64,000 bases of DNA from CAYNRA01 sp046296415 (GCA_046296415.1 JBKBLN010000001.1:1178001-1242000); one strand, 5' to 3'; shown: positions 52,512 to 62,602, counted from the first letter of the stretch. The notes: generated by a model from the sequence alone, not told the origin. Program-made: numbers and translations.

Positions 52512-54080
52512 TTAATAGCCAGGATTTTGTTTTAAATTCGGATTCGCCACGAGGTCTGCTGCGGGCAGAGGGAAAACATTCCGGAAGGCCTCTACCCCTC
52601 GACCGGGTTGAACCCCCCCCTTCCATTGCCAAACGTATTCGGTACCTGTGAATCGATTGAATCGAATCAAGTCAGTGCGCCGATGACCTTCCCAATATAA
52701 TTCCCGACTTCTTTCGTCCAATATAAAGTTGAGGTTGATGTCGGTCACATTTCCACTTGTGTTACCGTAGGCACGTTGGCGTAATTGATTGATGTACCCG
52801 ATGGCTGTATTCCGATCTCCACCAGCTCCCCCCCGAAGGACAGCCTCAGCATACATTAGATACGCATCGGCTAGGCGGAACATCGGAAAATCGGTATCCG
52901 GATGATCGCCTGATGCATCGGAGCCTGGGCGGCCATTGCTATCCACATTTCGGTATTTCGTTACGGCAAAACCATCTGTAAAAGTAAAAATATCGGAAAT
53001 GTTCAGGTTTTGTCCCTGTGTGTGGAACATCGCGCGAGCGTCTGGTCCATTGGGTGTTGGGAATTTTTGAACCAAGGATGGCGTTGTTCGTAATCCTGCC
53101 CAACCGCCATTGATTCCAAACTCCGCCGGATTCATACTTCCACCAACTGGTGCATGCACGAGGTAAGTCATTCCACCCCAGGACTTGGTATTCATTCCAT
53201 CAAATCGGATCGGAAAGATTATTTCAGACGATTTATGGTTATCGGCCAAGAATAATCCTCGGTACGTAGGATGTAAAGAATATCCTGCTGCGATGATTTT
53301 CTTGGTGGCATCGATGGTTTCAGAGTATTTGGGCTGACCGATGAAAACCTCGGCGTTAAGATACAATTTGGCCATGAGCATCCAAACGGCAGCACGGTCT
53401 GCCCGACCAAATTCATTTTGGCGAGGCGAGGGCATGTCATTTTCAATGGCCTTTAGCTCTGACTCGATGTAGGCAAACAATTCAGCCCGATTGGTTTGGC
53501 GAGGTAAAAAGGAGCCCGGTGCATCTGCTTCTGTTACGAAAGGAACAGAACCGAACATGTCTAGGGCATGAAAATAACTTAGGGCACGCAAAAATCGTGC
53601 TTCAGCACGATAGGTGGCATATTCGCTACCTGAAATATTACGTGAGGCGAGCTTTTCCGGGGAAGTTTCGCGTATAAATTCATTGCAGACCGTTACTTGA
53701 TAGAAGATACGGCTGTAAAGGCCCATGATGAATTCATTGGAGGATGTCCAGTCCATGTCATGGTAATCGGGTAGGCTACCATCATTCCAGCCAATGACTG
53801 TTTCGTCGGTGGTTAACTGTTGTGCTTGCCAATATTGACGGAGGTAAGCAGAAAAACCTTCATCTATTCCACCAATGTCGGGAAGGCCAGCCGGACCCTC
53901 TTGTCCAGTTACTGCTAAACCAGCATATAATTTAGCTAGAACTTTTTTGTAGTTAGCCGGATCTTGATACACAGAGGCAGAGGTTACCTCGATAAAGGGA
54001 GCACGGTCCAAATCTCCCAAACAGGAGGTAAGGCCACCCAAACCTAGCGTTAATAAGCCTATTTTAATGTATTGTTTCAT
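52512..54080 (-). CDS. susD: SusD/RagB-family nutrient-binding outer-membrane lipoprotein
   Basis: A 522-residue SusD homologue with lipobox GLGGLTSCLGD. The TPR-like N-terminal half contains the EFIRETSPEKLASRNISG region and the conserved YRAEARFLRALSYFHALDMFG stretch, given as RAEARFLRALSYFHALDMFG. The C-terminal half has FRLADAYLMYAEAVLRGGAG, INQLRQRAYG and LDERSRELYWEGHRRTDLIR. Forms the lid on the SusC porin and captures glucans. 15 bases after the susC stop. Confidence 0.97.
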   Translation of the reverse strand: MKQYIKIGLLTLGLGGLTSCLGDLDRAPFIEVTSASVYQDPANYKKVLAKLYAGLAVTGQEGPAGLPDIGGIDEGFSAYLRQYWQAQQLTTDETVIGWNDGSLPDYHDMDWTSSNEFIMGLYSRIFYQVTVCNEFIRETSPEKLASRNISGSEYATYRAEARFLRALSYFHALDMFGSVPFVTEADAPGSFLPRQTNRAELFAYIESELKAIENDMPSPRQNEFGRADRAAVWMLMAKLYLNAEVFIGQPKYSETIDATKKIIAAGYSLHPTYRGLFLADNHKSSEIIFPIRFDGMNTKSWGGMTYLVHAPVGGSMNPAEFGINGGWAGLRTTPSLVQKFPTPNGPDARAMFHTQGQNLNISDIFTFTDGFAVTKYRNVDSNGRPGSDASGDHPDTDFPMFRLADAYLMYAEAVLRGGAGGDRNTAIGYINQLRQRAYGNTSGNVTDINLNFILDERSRELYWEGHRRTDLIRFNRFTGTEYVWQWKGGVQPGRGVEAFRNVFPLPAADLVANPNLKQNPGY

Positions 54081-54095
54081 AGTTTTCGTCGTTCG

Positions 54096-57050
54096 TTAAA
54101 ATCCAAGTGAAACTCCTAAGGTGAATACGCGGGGACGTGGATAAAAATTATTATCAATACCGCCACTAATTTCAGGATCTAGCCCATTGTAGCGGGTTAG
54201 GACCAGAGCGTTTTGGATATTCGCGCTGATCGAGGCATCCACTTTTTTCTGGAAGATTTTTCCCAGGTTATACCCTAAATTGATGTTGTCGATCCGGAAA
54301 AAGCTAGCGTCCCGTAAATAGTAGTTACTGAAGTATTGATTATTCCCAAATCCGGTAGCCAGAGCATCGGTCGTCACGTTGGTGAGGTAATTGTTGGAGG
54401 TTATCCGAAAAACGCCCGCGTTGGAATTAACATTGTTATACACAAATTGTCCAAGGTTGGCACGTGAAACAAAACCTCCATAGAATTTTCCAACACTGAT
54501 TTGTGAAGACAAACCAATGAACACATCAGCCTGTGGATTTTGGTAGCGGATCCGGTCATCCGGCGTAATCACTCCATCTCCGTTGCGATCTTCATATACC
54601 CCCTCCAAGGGTTGGCCGGCTGAGTTATATACTTGATTATACAAATAGAAAGTAGAAACCGGATAGCCAACGGTATGGATTTGCGAGGTATTGCCTACAC
54701 CACCCGAAATACCACCTGTTAAGATCCCCGGAAATGTGGGATCCGGCACTTTGGTTAGGTTGGTGATTACATTTTTATTGAATGTTAGGTTAAATCCTAG
54801 ATCCCAATTCACTCGGTTGTTGGCGATGGGGGAGGTATTCAAGGTGAATTCAACCCCTTCGTTTTCGATATTACCCACATTGGTCAATAGCTGATTAGTC
54901 AAGTTTGAGCCAGCTGGAACTGGAATAACGGATAACAAATCTTTGGTCAATCGATTGTAATAATCGATGCTACCGGAGATTCTACCTTTTTTTAAAGCAA
55001 AGTCTATTCCGGCGTTGTAGGTTACAGTTTCTTCCCATTTGATATTGGCATCATATCCCTCGGGCCGGAAGGTCGGAAGGAATGTATTCCCAAATTGGTA
55101 TTGGGCTGTTGTTTGGGAGAGGGTGTAGCGAGGTAAATAAGGATAATCACTTCCAATATCCTGTTGACCCGTCACCCCATAGCCAAGACGAAGTTTCAAG
55201 TCTGAAAACACATTGGAATTTTTCAAGAAACTTTCTTCACTCAATCGCCAAGCCAATGCCGCCGAGGGAAATAATCCCCAACGATTTTCAGGCGCAAAAC
55301 GGGAGGATCCATCTTGCCGAACGGTTACCGTAACCAGGTATCGATCCAACAAAGAGTAATTAGCCCGACCGTAAAAAGATACCAAGGTATTTTGTGTTTT
55401 ATAGAAAAAATCACGGAACACCTCTCCATTTAAATTGACATCTAGGTCGGTATTCTCCCGCAAAAAGTCTTGGTAGGAATATCCACCCATGACATCAATC
55501 CGGCTTGAAATGGACGGGATATCTTTCACATAATTTAAATAAAACTCTAGGGTTTTATTGTTTTTATTTTGTGAGTAGGTCAAATCTTGGCCATTTCGAT
55601 TAAAGGCCAACGAGGATTCTGCTGGAACGCGGTTGAATCCTTCTGACGCTGAAATATCATAGGCCACATTCAAATTCGCACGGAGCTCGGGAAGGAAATG
55701 GAATTTGTAGTCCAACACCATATTTCCAATGGATCGCATGACTTGGCTTTGGTTTTGGCGCATTTCCAACATCGCGAGTGGATTGCGTGGTGCCAAGGTA
55801 TTCGGGCGACCTGTCGATGGATCCAACCATTCATAATAGCCATTGTAAGCCTCATTTCCTGAAAAGACTGGTTTGGTCGGGTCAAAGAAAACCGCGGAAC
55901 CAATCGCACCTTGATCTGCAAATTGGTTGTTGGTGATGGACCCTTTGAGGTTGATATCCACTTTCAAATGCTTATCGAAGAACAGGGGTGAAACACTCAA
56001 TGCACCGGAGGTTCGGCCCATATTAGAGGTTTTAAGGATACCGTCTTGGTTCAGATAGCCTAAAGAGAGGCGGTAGGGAGTCCCTTTCGCTGACCCCGTG
56101 ATACTCACATTATTATCAGTCGTTAAGGCGTTTCGGAAAATCTGATCTGACCAATTGGTATTTTCATTGCCTAGCAAAGCTTTTTGGGCATCATTTCCCC
56201 GTGCATTAACCAAATCCCGGAATTGATCCCCGGTTAACGTAGGTACGTCTGCTGTCCTTACAGCGGCCGATGCCATGGAGGAAACATTCACCCGCATTTT
56301 TCCGGATTGAGAGCCTTTTTTGGTCGTAATGATCAAAACTCCGTTCGAAGCACGAGACCCGTAAATGGCAGTTGCTGAGGCGTCTTTTAGTACAGTAATG
56401 GCTTCAATGTCATTGGGATTGATCAAGGATAGGGCATTGGGTGAGCCTGAAATACCATTATTATCCAAAGGAACACCGTCTAGCACGATTAGAGGATCAT
56501 TGTTGGCATTCAAGGATGACCCACCGCGTACTCGAATGGTTGATCCAGAACCGGGAGCCCCACCATTGGAGGTAATTTGTACCCCCGCTAGTTTTCCAGA
56601 GACAAGTTGCTCCGGGGTGGTTAACTGACCTTTCACAAAGTCCTCGCTTGAAATCGAGACAATGGATCCGGTCAGGTCTTTTTTCTTCTGGGATCCGTAT
56701 CCAATAACCACTACCTCATTTAAAACTTGGGAATCATCCGTTAGGACGACATCGACAGTGGACCGGTTGCCTACCACCACTTCTTGGGTGGTCTTCCCAA
56801 TAAAACTAAAAACTAAAGTGGAGTTACCGGGAACCGAGATTTGATAGCGCCCGTTGGCATCGGTCTGGGTGCCCGTGGTAGTTCCCTTGACTTGGACCGT
56901 CACACCTGGTAATCCCGTGTTGTCTGATCCATCTTTGACTGTCCCGTTCACAACTTGCTGGGCCCAACTCGTCAAGCTAAGGCAACAACTCATGATCCAC
57001 AGCCATGCCCCAAAGGCATTTCGTTTGGTAGCCGTTTTTTGCATGTACAT
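54096..57050 (-). CDS. susC: SusC/RagA-family TonB-linked outer-membrane transporter
   Basis: A 984-residue SusC homologue. Signal peptide (MSCCLSLTSWAQQ), CarboxypepD_reg domain (NGTVKDGSDNTGLPGVTVQV), TonB box-like LNEVVVIGYGSQKKKDLTGS, plug (RVRGGSSLNANNDPLIVLDG, ATAIYGSRASNGVLIITTKK) and a large barrel ending PRPRVFTLGVSLGF. Imports maltodextrins with SusD. Two in-frame ATGs (57050 and 57044) are possible. A -7 promoter element lies 56 bases upstream. Confidence 0.97.
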   Translation of the reverse strand: MYMQKTATKRNAFGAWLWIMSCCLSLTSWAQQVVNGTVKDGSDNTGLPGVTVQVKGTTTGTQTDANGRYQISVPGNSTLVFSFIGKTTQEVVVGNRSTVDVVLTDDSQVLNEVVVIGYGSQKKKDLTGSIVSISSEDFVKGQLTTPEQLVSGKLAGVQITSNGGAPGSGSTIRVRGGSSLNANNDPLIVLDGVPLDNNGISGSPNALSLINPNDIEAITVLKDASATAIYGSRASNGVLIITTKKGSQSGKMRVNVSSMASAAVRTADVPTLTGDQFRDLVNARGNDAQKALLGNENTNWSDQIFRNALTTDNNVSITGSAKGTPYRLSLGYLNQDGILKTSNMGRTSGALSVSPLFFDKHLKVDINLKGSITNNQFADQGAIGSAVFFDPTKPVFSGNEAYNGYYEWLDPSTGRPNTLAPRNPLAMLEMRQNQSQVMRSIGNMVLDYKFHFLPELRANLNVAYDISASEGFNRVPAESSLAFNRNGQDLTYSQNKNNKTLEFYLNYVKDIPSISSRIDVMGGYSYQDFLRENTDLDVNLNGEVFRDFFYKTQNTLVSFYGRANYSLLDRYLVTVTVRQDGSSRFAPENRWGLFPSAALAWRLSEESFLKNSNVFSDLKLRLGYGVTGQQDIGSDYPYLPRYTLSQTTAQYQFGNTFLPTFRPEGYDANIKWEETVTYNAGIDFALKKGRISGSIDYYNRLTKDLLSVIPVPAGSNLTNQLLTNVGNIENEGVEFTLNTSPIANNRVNWDLGFNLTFNKNVITNLTKVPDPTFPGILTGGISGGVGNTSQIHTVGYPVSTFYLYNQVYNSAGQPLEGVYEDRNGDGVITPDDRIRYQNPQADVFIGLSSQISVGKFYGGFVSRANLGQFVYNNVNSNAGVFRITSNNYLTNVTTDALATGFGNNQYFSNYYLRDASFFRIDNINLGYNLGKIFQKKVDASISANIQNALVLTRYNGLDPEISGGIDNNFYPRPRVFTLGVSLGF

Positions 57051-57105
57051 TGATTTAGTTAAAGTATTGTGTATACTAACCTTTTACGTTAGGCTAGAGA
57101 AAGCA

Positions 57106-57113
57106 CAAAGATA
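57106..57113 (-). promoter_or_regulatory. Candidate -7 element (TATCTTTG) of the susCDE operon
   Basis: Exact TAnnTTTG match on the minus strand in the gap between the regulator and susC. The -33 region shows no good TTG at the right distance, which fits a promoter needing an activator such as the adjacent AraC-type protein. Confidence 0.55.
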
Positions 57114-57214
57114 TCGGAAAATAGTCCAATGAATCGTTCCAGATTCCTGATCTGAACCAACTCCTGCCATATTTTTCCAAAGTCTTGAAAATCAGATTTT
57201 TACGAGTAAAATAG

Positions 57215-57239
57215 AGTACCTTTTTGGGAAAATGGTACT
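57215..57239 (-). terminator. Weak terminator after the glucan regulator gene
   Basis: Stem AGTACC/GGTACT including the stop codon region of the regulator, followed on the minus strand by CTATTTTAC. Short stem and poor T-run, so only a possible terminator. Confidence 0.35.
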
Positions 57240-59121
57240 AGATTGATGGTGATTTTAAAGATTCAACGTACTCCCGTGGGGTCTGATCGGTAATTTTCTT
57301 GAAGGATCGATTGAAGGCTGTTTTTGAATTGAATCCTACTTCATAGGCAAGACTCAGGAGGGTGAATTGCGCGTTTTTATTTTCTTGAAGAAGTTGTTTA
57401 AATTCTTCAATTCGGTAGGAATTGACAAAATCGAAGAAGTTTTTTTGATACCCTTCATTGATGATCCGGGAGAGCACGTGGGATGGGATTTTCAATTGAT
57501 TGGCAAGCTCTGCCAACGAGAGCTTCGGATTGGTATAGCACCGGGACTTGATCATGTATTTGTCAATTTTCTCGATCCATACTTTATCCTCTTCCGTTAG
57601 GTCTTGGTTTTCGATCGAGGGTTCGGGTGTGCTGTCCAAGACATCATCAAAAATGGACACATAGGAAGGGGTAAGCTTGAATGTTTCGGGTTGATGAATA
57701 GCAAAATAGCCGATCAGGAACGGGATAATTGCAAATAGAAGCCAAATAAAATCGATGGCATTTTCCAATATACTTTGAAGTTCCCAAGACGTAATGTATT
57801 GGATTCCCATTAAACAGAAAAAGAGAGCCCAAATTACCAAACAACCTAATTGAATCCAGGCTATGGCTTGAAGGTAATTGACATTGGCATCGCTGGAAAA
57901 GTTTCGTTGAAATCCTTCTTGGTACTGTTGAATCATGCGCTGAAACAGTGTCCAATAGTAGGTATTCCACAATAAGCCCAAAAAACCCATGGTGGTGAAA
58001 AGTCCGACCAGCATGGGGGATTGATTCATGAAGTCGTGTAGTAATTGCCGGCTGTCCATCCAAATAAATGGGAGGTACAACACAATTTGAATACAAAATG
58101 GAATGAAGTGGCCGTACCAACGAGAAGGTAGCTCGGTGGAATGGAAAAATAGTTTTCGTAAATAAAAATAATATAAGGGACTGTACAAGAACAGAATAAA
58201 GTCTGACACCAATAGAATTTTAGGAAATCGATTGGCGGTTTCGTGGTAGTTGGTCAAAATGTAAATACCTGTAAACAATGAGGAAATAGCTAGGCTACCC
58301 AGTAGCCAGGCTAGGGCGTCCCGGTTATTGGACTGCATTGTTGGAATGGCAACCAATAAAAAAATTCCTTGAAAAACGGAGAACAAAAGGAGGAGGTCAA
58401 CGAGAGAAAAAAGATGGAAGACCGACATCAGGTCCTCCCAACCTGCAATTTGAACTGGAATTTCTTGAAAAAAGACCGACGGGTTGGTTTGGAAAGTACG
58501 GTTGGTGCGGGCTTTTCCATTTTCTCGGGCCTCGACCGATGCCCAATTGCCTCGAGTAAATTTGTACTCTAAGGTGGGCAGATCCGAAAACAGGGTGATC
58601 TCCCAAAGACCATCCATTCGTTTAATCAATTTAAACGACGGATTGGCTGGGTCCCAATGGTTAAAATTACCTGCAATGAATAATTCGGAACCTGTAGGGG
58701 TATTCTCAGGGACCTGTTGAATAATAAATTTATAGGCATGGTGTTTTTCCCAACCTAAAACGTGAAAATTATATTGCCCTTCCCGGGAGGTGGGATCAAA
58801 ACGACGATTAGGAATGGGTTCGCCGCGTTCGGTACCCTCTGTCAGTCCCCACGTTCCTTGAGTGAATTTAAACGAAAACGGAATGAATCGGGTGGGTACA
58901 TCCAAGGCGAATGTCGAGTCATTCAATTGTGTGAGTTTCCAATCTACATCTTTTGGATTCCACTCATTGAAATCGGTGGCCATGTAGAGCTCCTGAACCG
59001 CAGGACTTCCTTTGGGCACGGTGACTTCCCATCGCACACTTTCTTGGGCTTGGCCGAATAAGGCCAAGCCAAACCAGAAAATACTAAAAAAGAGCCAATT
59101 GATTTTCTGTGCCATGCTCAT
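57238..59121 (-). CDS. Transmembrane AraC-type regulator with two starch-binding-like domains (SusR-like sensor)
   Basis: About 627 residues. Order: signal/anchor (FFSIFWFGLALFGQAQ), two carbohydrate-binding repeats (about 40-115 and 135-215) with paired motifs YMATDFNEWNP / FIAGNFNHWDP, FKFTQGTWGLTEGTERG / YKFTRGNWASVEARENG and IPNRRF / RTNRTF, as in CBM20/CBM48-type modules; about seven membrane segments (235-475); and an AraC double HTH (about 515-622, LSLAELANQLKIPSHVLSRI and LAYEVGFNSKTAFNRSFKKI). The glucan would be sensed outside and the promoter bound inside. Start at 59121 (preceded by AGAGGA) or 59115; it overlaps the parC end by 38 bases. It lies directly upstream of susC on the same strand. 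Confidence 0.88.
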   Translation of the reverse strand: MSMAQKINWLFFSIFWFGLALFGQAQESVRWEVTVPKGSPAVQELYMATDFNEWNPKDVDWKLTQLNDSTFALDVPTRFIPFSFKFTQGTWGLTEGTERGEPIPNRRFDPTSREGQYNFHVLGWEKHHAYKFIIQQVPENTPTGSELFIAGNFNHWDPANPSFKLIKRMDGLWEITLFSDLPTLEYKFTRGNWASVEARENGKARTNRTFQTNPSVFFQEIPVQIAGWEDLMSVFHLFSLVDLLLLFSVFQGIFLLVAIPTMQSNNRDALAWLLGSLAISSLFTGIYILTNYHETANRFPKILLVSDFILFLYSPLYYFYLRKLFFHSTELPSRWYGHFIPFCIQIVLYLPFIWMDSRQLLHDFMNQSPMLVGLFTTMGFLGLLWNTYYWTLFQRMIQQYQEGFQRNFSSDANVNYLQAIAWIQLGCLVIWALFFCLMGIQYITSWELQSILENAIDFIWLLFAIIPFLIGYFAIHQPETFKLTPSYVSIFDDVLDSTPEPSIENQDLTEEDKVWIEKIDKYMIKSRCYTNPKLSLAELANQLKIPSHVLSRIINEGYQKNFFDFVNSYRIEEFKQLLQENKNAQFTLLSLAYEVGFNSKTAFNRSFKKITDQTPREYVESLKSPSI

Positions 59122-61654
59122 CTTGATCCTCTTCATCTTCATCCTGTGGCGTTTCAATGTGTGCTGGTTGAGGGGGGAGTTCGGAAGGTAAAACTTGAAC
59201 CTGAACAAAGCTATACCACGGTAATTTCTGACCCATGGCCTTCCAACCTCGAACATCCACCGATTCCATTTTAATGATTTCTTTTTCGATTGGAGAGCTT
59301 CTTTTTTCTCGTTTGAAAGCTACCTCAATGCGAGGTAACTCGTCATAACTTGCATGCAAAAGTTCACTTTTGGGGTGTTCTGGGATAAAGCTGAACTTCT
59401 TATCGAGGGTGGTGGTTTCGATTTTAAATCGTTTGATGTAATAATTACGTTGCTCACCCTCCATATAAAAGGCGGCAATGGGTCGTTCCGGATCGAATTT
59501 TGAGATCACCAGTACTTGTCGAGGATCGTAATGATTGGTCAATTCAAAATTGGTCAATTCGTACTCCCCGCTGCGGTATATCACCAATATGCGGTCCTCT
59601 GCCTCAAAATTTCCAAGGAAATCGCCATGCTCATCTTTGTTCAAGCGCCCGATGGTTGGGGTATACCAAATGTTCACTCCACCCAAAGTTGACTTCCCGG
59701 CTGATTTGAACACTACCTTCCGTACGGGATATTTTGTTACGAGATTACCAAGCGCATTTCTACTTTTGATTTCCAAGTCGGCAAAATTCCACTCAAAAGT
59801 TTTCTTTTTTGCTGTACTGGCTGCTGTAAGGTGTACCGTTACAATTTCAGCCTCTCCATTTTCATTATCTGAAAAATGGTGAATTTTTGATTTTGGACTA
59901 CCTTTGGTGACATCATATTCTTTGTCCCGTGTGATGGAGGTTACAGCAAATCGCTTGGCAAAAGTTTTGCCTGACTCACCGTCGGTGTAAATCACGTTAT
60001 AAATTCGACGCTCGTCGTTTTTCCGAAATACCGAGGCGTGAATGATATCTTTTCCGACAAAGGTCTTGTCTTGGATTTTGGTGATCACATATTTCCCATC
60101 TCGACGGAAGACGATGATATCGTCGATATCCGAGCAGTCCATTACATACTCATCTTTTTTAAGGCCATACCCGACAAATCCCCCGACGCGGTCCACGTAC
60201 AGCTTTTGATTATTGGCTGCCACTACTGCTGCCTGAACGTCGCCAAATTCCCGAATTTCTGTCCTTCTTTCTCGGCCTTTTCCATATTTCTTCAACAGCA
60301 TCTGGAAGAATTCAATGGTATAACGAACGATGTGTGCCAGATTATCCCGAACTTCGGCGAGTTCTTGCTCGAGTTTCCGCATGTATTCATCGGCTTTAAA
60401 GGCATCGTATTTTGAAATACGTTTAATCCGAATCTCCGTTAGCCGAACAATATCTTCCTCTGTAATTTCTCGGTAGAAGTCAGCCTTAAATGGTGTTAAA
60501 CCACGATCAATGGTTTGAATAACCGCTTCAAAGGTTTCACATTCTTCAATATCCCGATAAATTCGATTTTCAATGAATATTTTCTCCAAAGAGGAGTATA
60601 ATAACTTTTCCATCAATTCTCCTTGCCGGATTTCAAGTTCCCTTTGGAGGAGATGTTGGGTTTGGTTGACCGAATCTTTCAATATTTCGCTGACACCCAC
60701 AAAATGCGGCTTGTTATCAAAAATGATAACGGCATTGGGGGAGATGGAAACCTCGCACTGGGTAAAAGCAAACAGCGCATCGATGGTGATATCGGTCGAG
60801 GTATTGGGGGCTAAATGAACGAGGATTTCGACATCCCGGGCTGTATTGTCCTCAACCTTTTTAATTTTTATTTTTCCTTGGTCATTGGCTTTGATGATGG
60901 AATCGATCAAACTTGAGGTGGTAGTACCAAAAGGAATTTCCCGAATTACCAAGGTTTTTTTATCGAGTTCTTCGATGCGGGCTCGGACTTTCACTCGGCC
61001 GCCTCGTGCACCATCTTGGTATTGATTGACGTCAATCAAACCGCCAGTAAGGAAATCGGGGAATAATACAAAATCTTGTTTTCGGAGGTATTGAATGGCT
61101 GCATGGCAAATTTCAACGAAATTGTGTGGTAGGATTTTGGTGGATAACCCCACAGCAATTCCTTCCACTCCAAGTTCCAATACCAAAGGGAATTTGGCTG
61201 GCAAAGTGACAGGCTCTCGTTTTCGTCCATCATAGGAAAGTTGCCATTCGGTAATGTCCTCATTGAACAAAACATCATGAGCAAATTTTGACAGCCGAAC
61301 CTCAATATACCGTGGCGCGGCGGCGCTGTCTCCTGTCCGAATATCACCCCAGTTCCCTTGAATGTCGAGTAATAGTTCTTTCTGACCTACTGTTACGATG
61401 GCATCCCCAATGGAGGCATCTCCATGTGGGTGATATTGCATGGTAGCCCCAATCACATTTGCCACCTTATTAAAACGGCCATCGTCCATTTCTTTCAAAG
61501 CATGAAGAAAACGACGTTGTACGGGTTTTAATCCATCTTCTCCGGCAGGTACGGCACGTTCCAAGATGACATAGGAGGCATAATCGAGAAAATAATTCTC
61601 GAACATTTCATCAATCAATTCTTTGGAAGGGGGTGTTTCGGAGAACTCACTCAT
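59084..61654 (-). CDS. parC: DNA topoisomerase IV subunit A
   Basis: An 856-residue type IIA topoisomerase A subunit: LDYASYVILERAVPAGEDGL, RFLHALKEMDDGRFNKVANVIG, MQYHPHGDASIGDAIV and the catalytic tyrosine in DSAAAPRYIEVRLSKFA, then a C-terminal beta-propeller. The ParC of Bacteroidota rather than GyrA is indicated by the SEFSETPPSKELIDEMFENY start and the lack of a GyrA-box. The ATG at 61654 is used; the open frame upstream is not conserved. The acidic tail (EDEEDQDEHGTENQLALF) is encoded over the regulator start. Confidence 0.93.
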   Translation of the reverse strand: MSEFSETPPSKELIDEMFENYFLDYASYVILERAVPAGEDGLKPVQRRFLHALKEMDDGRFNKVANVIGATMQYHPHGDASIGDAIVTVGQKELLLDIQGNWGDIRTGDSAAAPRYIEVRLSKFAHDVLFNEDITEWQLSYDGRKREPVTLPAKFPLVLELGVEGIAVGLSTKILPHNFVEICHAAIQYLRKQDFVLFPDFLTGGLIDVNQYQDGARGGRVKVRARIEELDKKTLVIREIPFGTTTSSLIDSIIKANDQGKIKIKKVEDNTARDVEILVHLAPNTSTDITIDALFAFTQCEVSISPNAVIIFDNKPHFVGVSEILKDSVNQTQHLLQRELEIRQGELMEKLLYSSLEKIFIENRIYRDIEECETFEAVIQTIDRGLTPFKADFYREITEEDIVRLTEIRIKRISKYDAFKADEYMRKLEQELAEVRDNLAHIVRYTIEFFQMLLKKYGKGRERRTEIREFGDVQAAVVAANNQKLYVDRVGGFVGYGLKKDEYVMDCSDIDDIIVFRRDGKYVITKIQDKTFVGKDIIHASVFRKNDERRIYNVIYTDGESGKTFAKRFAVTSITRDKEYDVTKGSPKSKIHHFSDNENGEAEIVTVHLTAASTAKKKTFEWNFADLEIKSRNALGNLVTKYPVRKVVFKSAGKSTLGGVNIWYTPTIGRLNKDEHGDFLGNFEAEDRILVIYRSGEYELTNFELTNHYDPRQVLVISKFDPERPIAAFYMEGEQRNYYIKRFKIETTTLDKKFSFIPEHPKSELLHASYDELPRIEVAFKREKRSSPIEKEIIKMESVDVRGWKAMGQKLPWYSFVQVQVLPSELPPQPAHIETPQDEDEEDQDEHGTENQLALF

Positions 61655-61710
61655 CAGTTTGTCAAGTATATGGATTTGCAAAATAACGAGGAAAAGTCGA
61701 AATGTCCAGT

Positions 61711-62388
61711 TTACTTTGGAATTCGTCGCAATACTTCTGCGAATTCTGCGATCATCAAGGCAGTGGCTCCCCATACCCAATGGTCTCCAATTTGAAAACC
61801 TGGTGTTTCAAAGGTCTTACCACCGGCTTGAACAGTCTTTTGTTGCAGGATGTCCGGATGTAGAAAAGTATGCGCGGGCACTTCCACGATGGCATCTACC
61901 TCTCGGACGTCTGGGAAGAAGTCGGGTTTGTAAGGCACATACCCAACAACAGGCTGCACCCAAAAATTACTGGGCGGAATATAGAGAGGTGTCAAGGAGC
62001 CAATGACTTGAATTTCATACGTTTTGATCCCAATTTCCTCCTGGGCCTCACGTAAAGCAGTTCGAGTTAAATTTTCATCGTCTTGTTCCATTTTTCCACC
62101 CGGAAATGCCATCTGTCCACCATGAACCCCATCATATGGCGGTCGCTGAATTAATGGGATGAAAAGCGTGTCTTGGTGTGGATACAAAAGTAAAAGTACC
62201 GCACTTTGTCGGGCATTCCCTTTTGGGATACGAGGCTTGCCTCCCAACCACTGAAGGTGTACTTCAGGGCCAGGTAAAGGTGGGGTTAATGATTTTATGA
62301 GTTGTTGTACTGTAATTTCCACGACATCAAAAGGAACAAAAAGGGACAAAGGCCAATGGAATATGACAGAATTGGTACCAGATATCAC
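61711..62388 (-). CDS. NUDIX hydrolase (CoA pyrophosphatase-like)
   Basis: A NUDIX protein of up to 225 residues. The Nudix box is represented by GGKMEQDDENLTRTALREAQ and the following EEIGI; the preceding PPYDGVHGGQMAFPGG is the NuCoA-type signature, and PSNFWVQPVVGYV fits the family. Predicted to hydrolyse CoA or related pyrophosphates. The long N-terminus from the ATG at 62388 is unusual; a GTG at 62322 (VEITVQQLI) would give a more typical protein. Upstream of parC by 56 bases on the same strand. Confidence 0.9.
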   Translation of the reverse strand: MISGTNSVIFHWPLSLFVPFDVVEITVQQLIKSLTPPLPGPEVHLQWLGGKPRIPKGNARQSAVLLLLYPHQDTLFIPLIQRPPYDGVHGGQMAFPGGKMEQDDENLTRTALREAQEEIGIKTYEIQVIGSLTPLYIPPSNFWVQPVVGYVPYKPDFFPDVREVDAIVEVPAHTFLHPDILQQKTVQAGGKTFETPGFQIGDHWVWGATALMIAEFAEVLRRIPK

Positions 62389-62602
62389 CGACAGAAAGTT
62401 CAGAGTCTAGCTAAATTGCCCCCCATTCCAAATAACCTAATTTCTTAAAATTCCGAATTAATCCAATCATAAACAAGTACTTGAAGGGAATAAGTTTTAA
62501 TGTGTGCATTGAAGAGGTGGGAGATAGGATTGGAAAATTATGAATTATGAACTGACTAAGCGTAAAAAGATAAAATTGAAAAATTTAGTACTTTAATTAA
62601 TA

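Noticed and set aside
57647..58120. 157-residue minus-strand frame inside the regulator gene
   Set aside because: It is an alternative frame of the transmembrane part and lacks any conserved motif, while the main frame continues through it.
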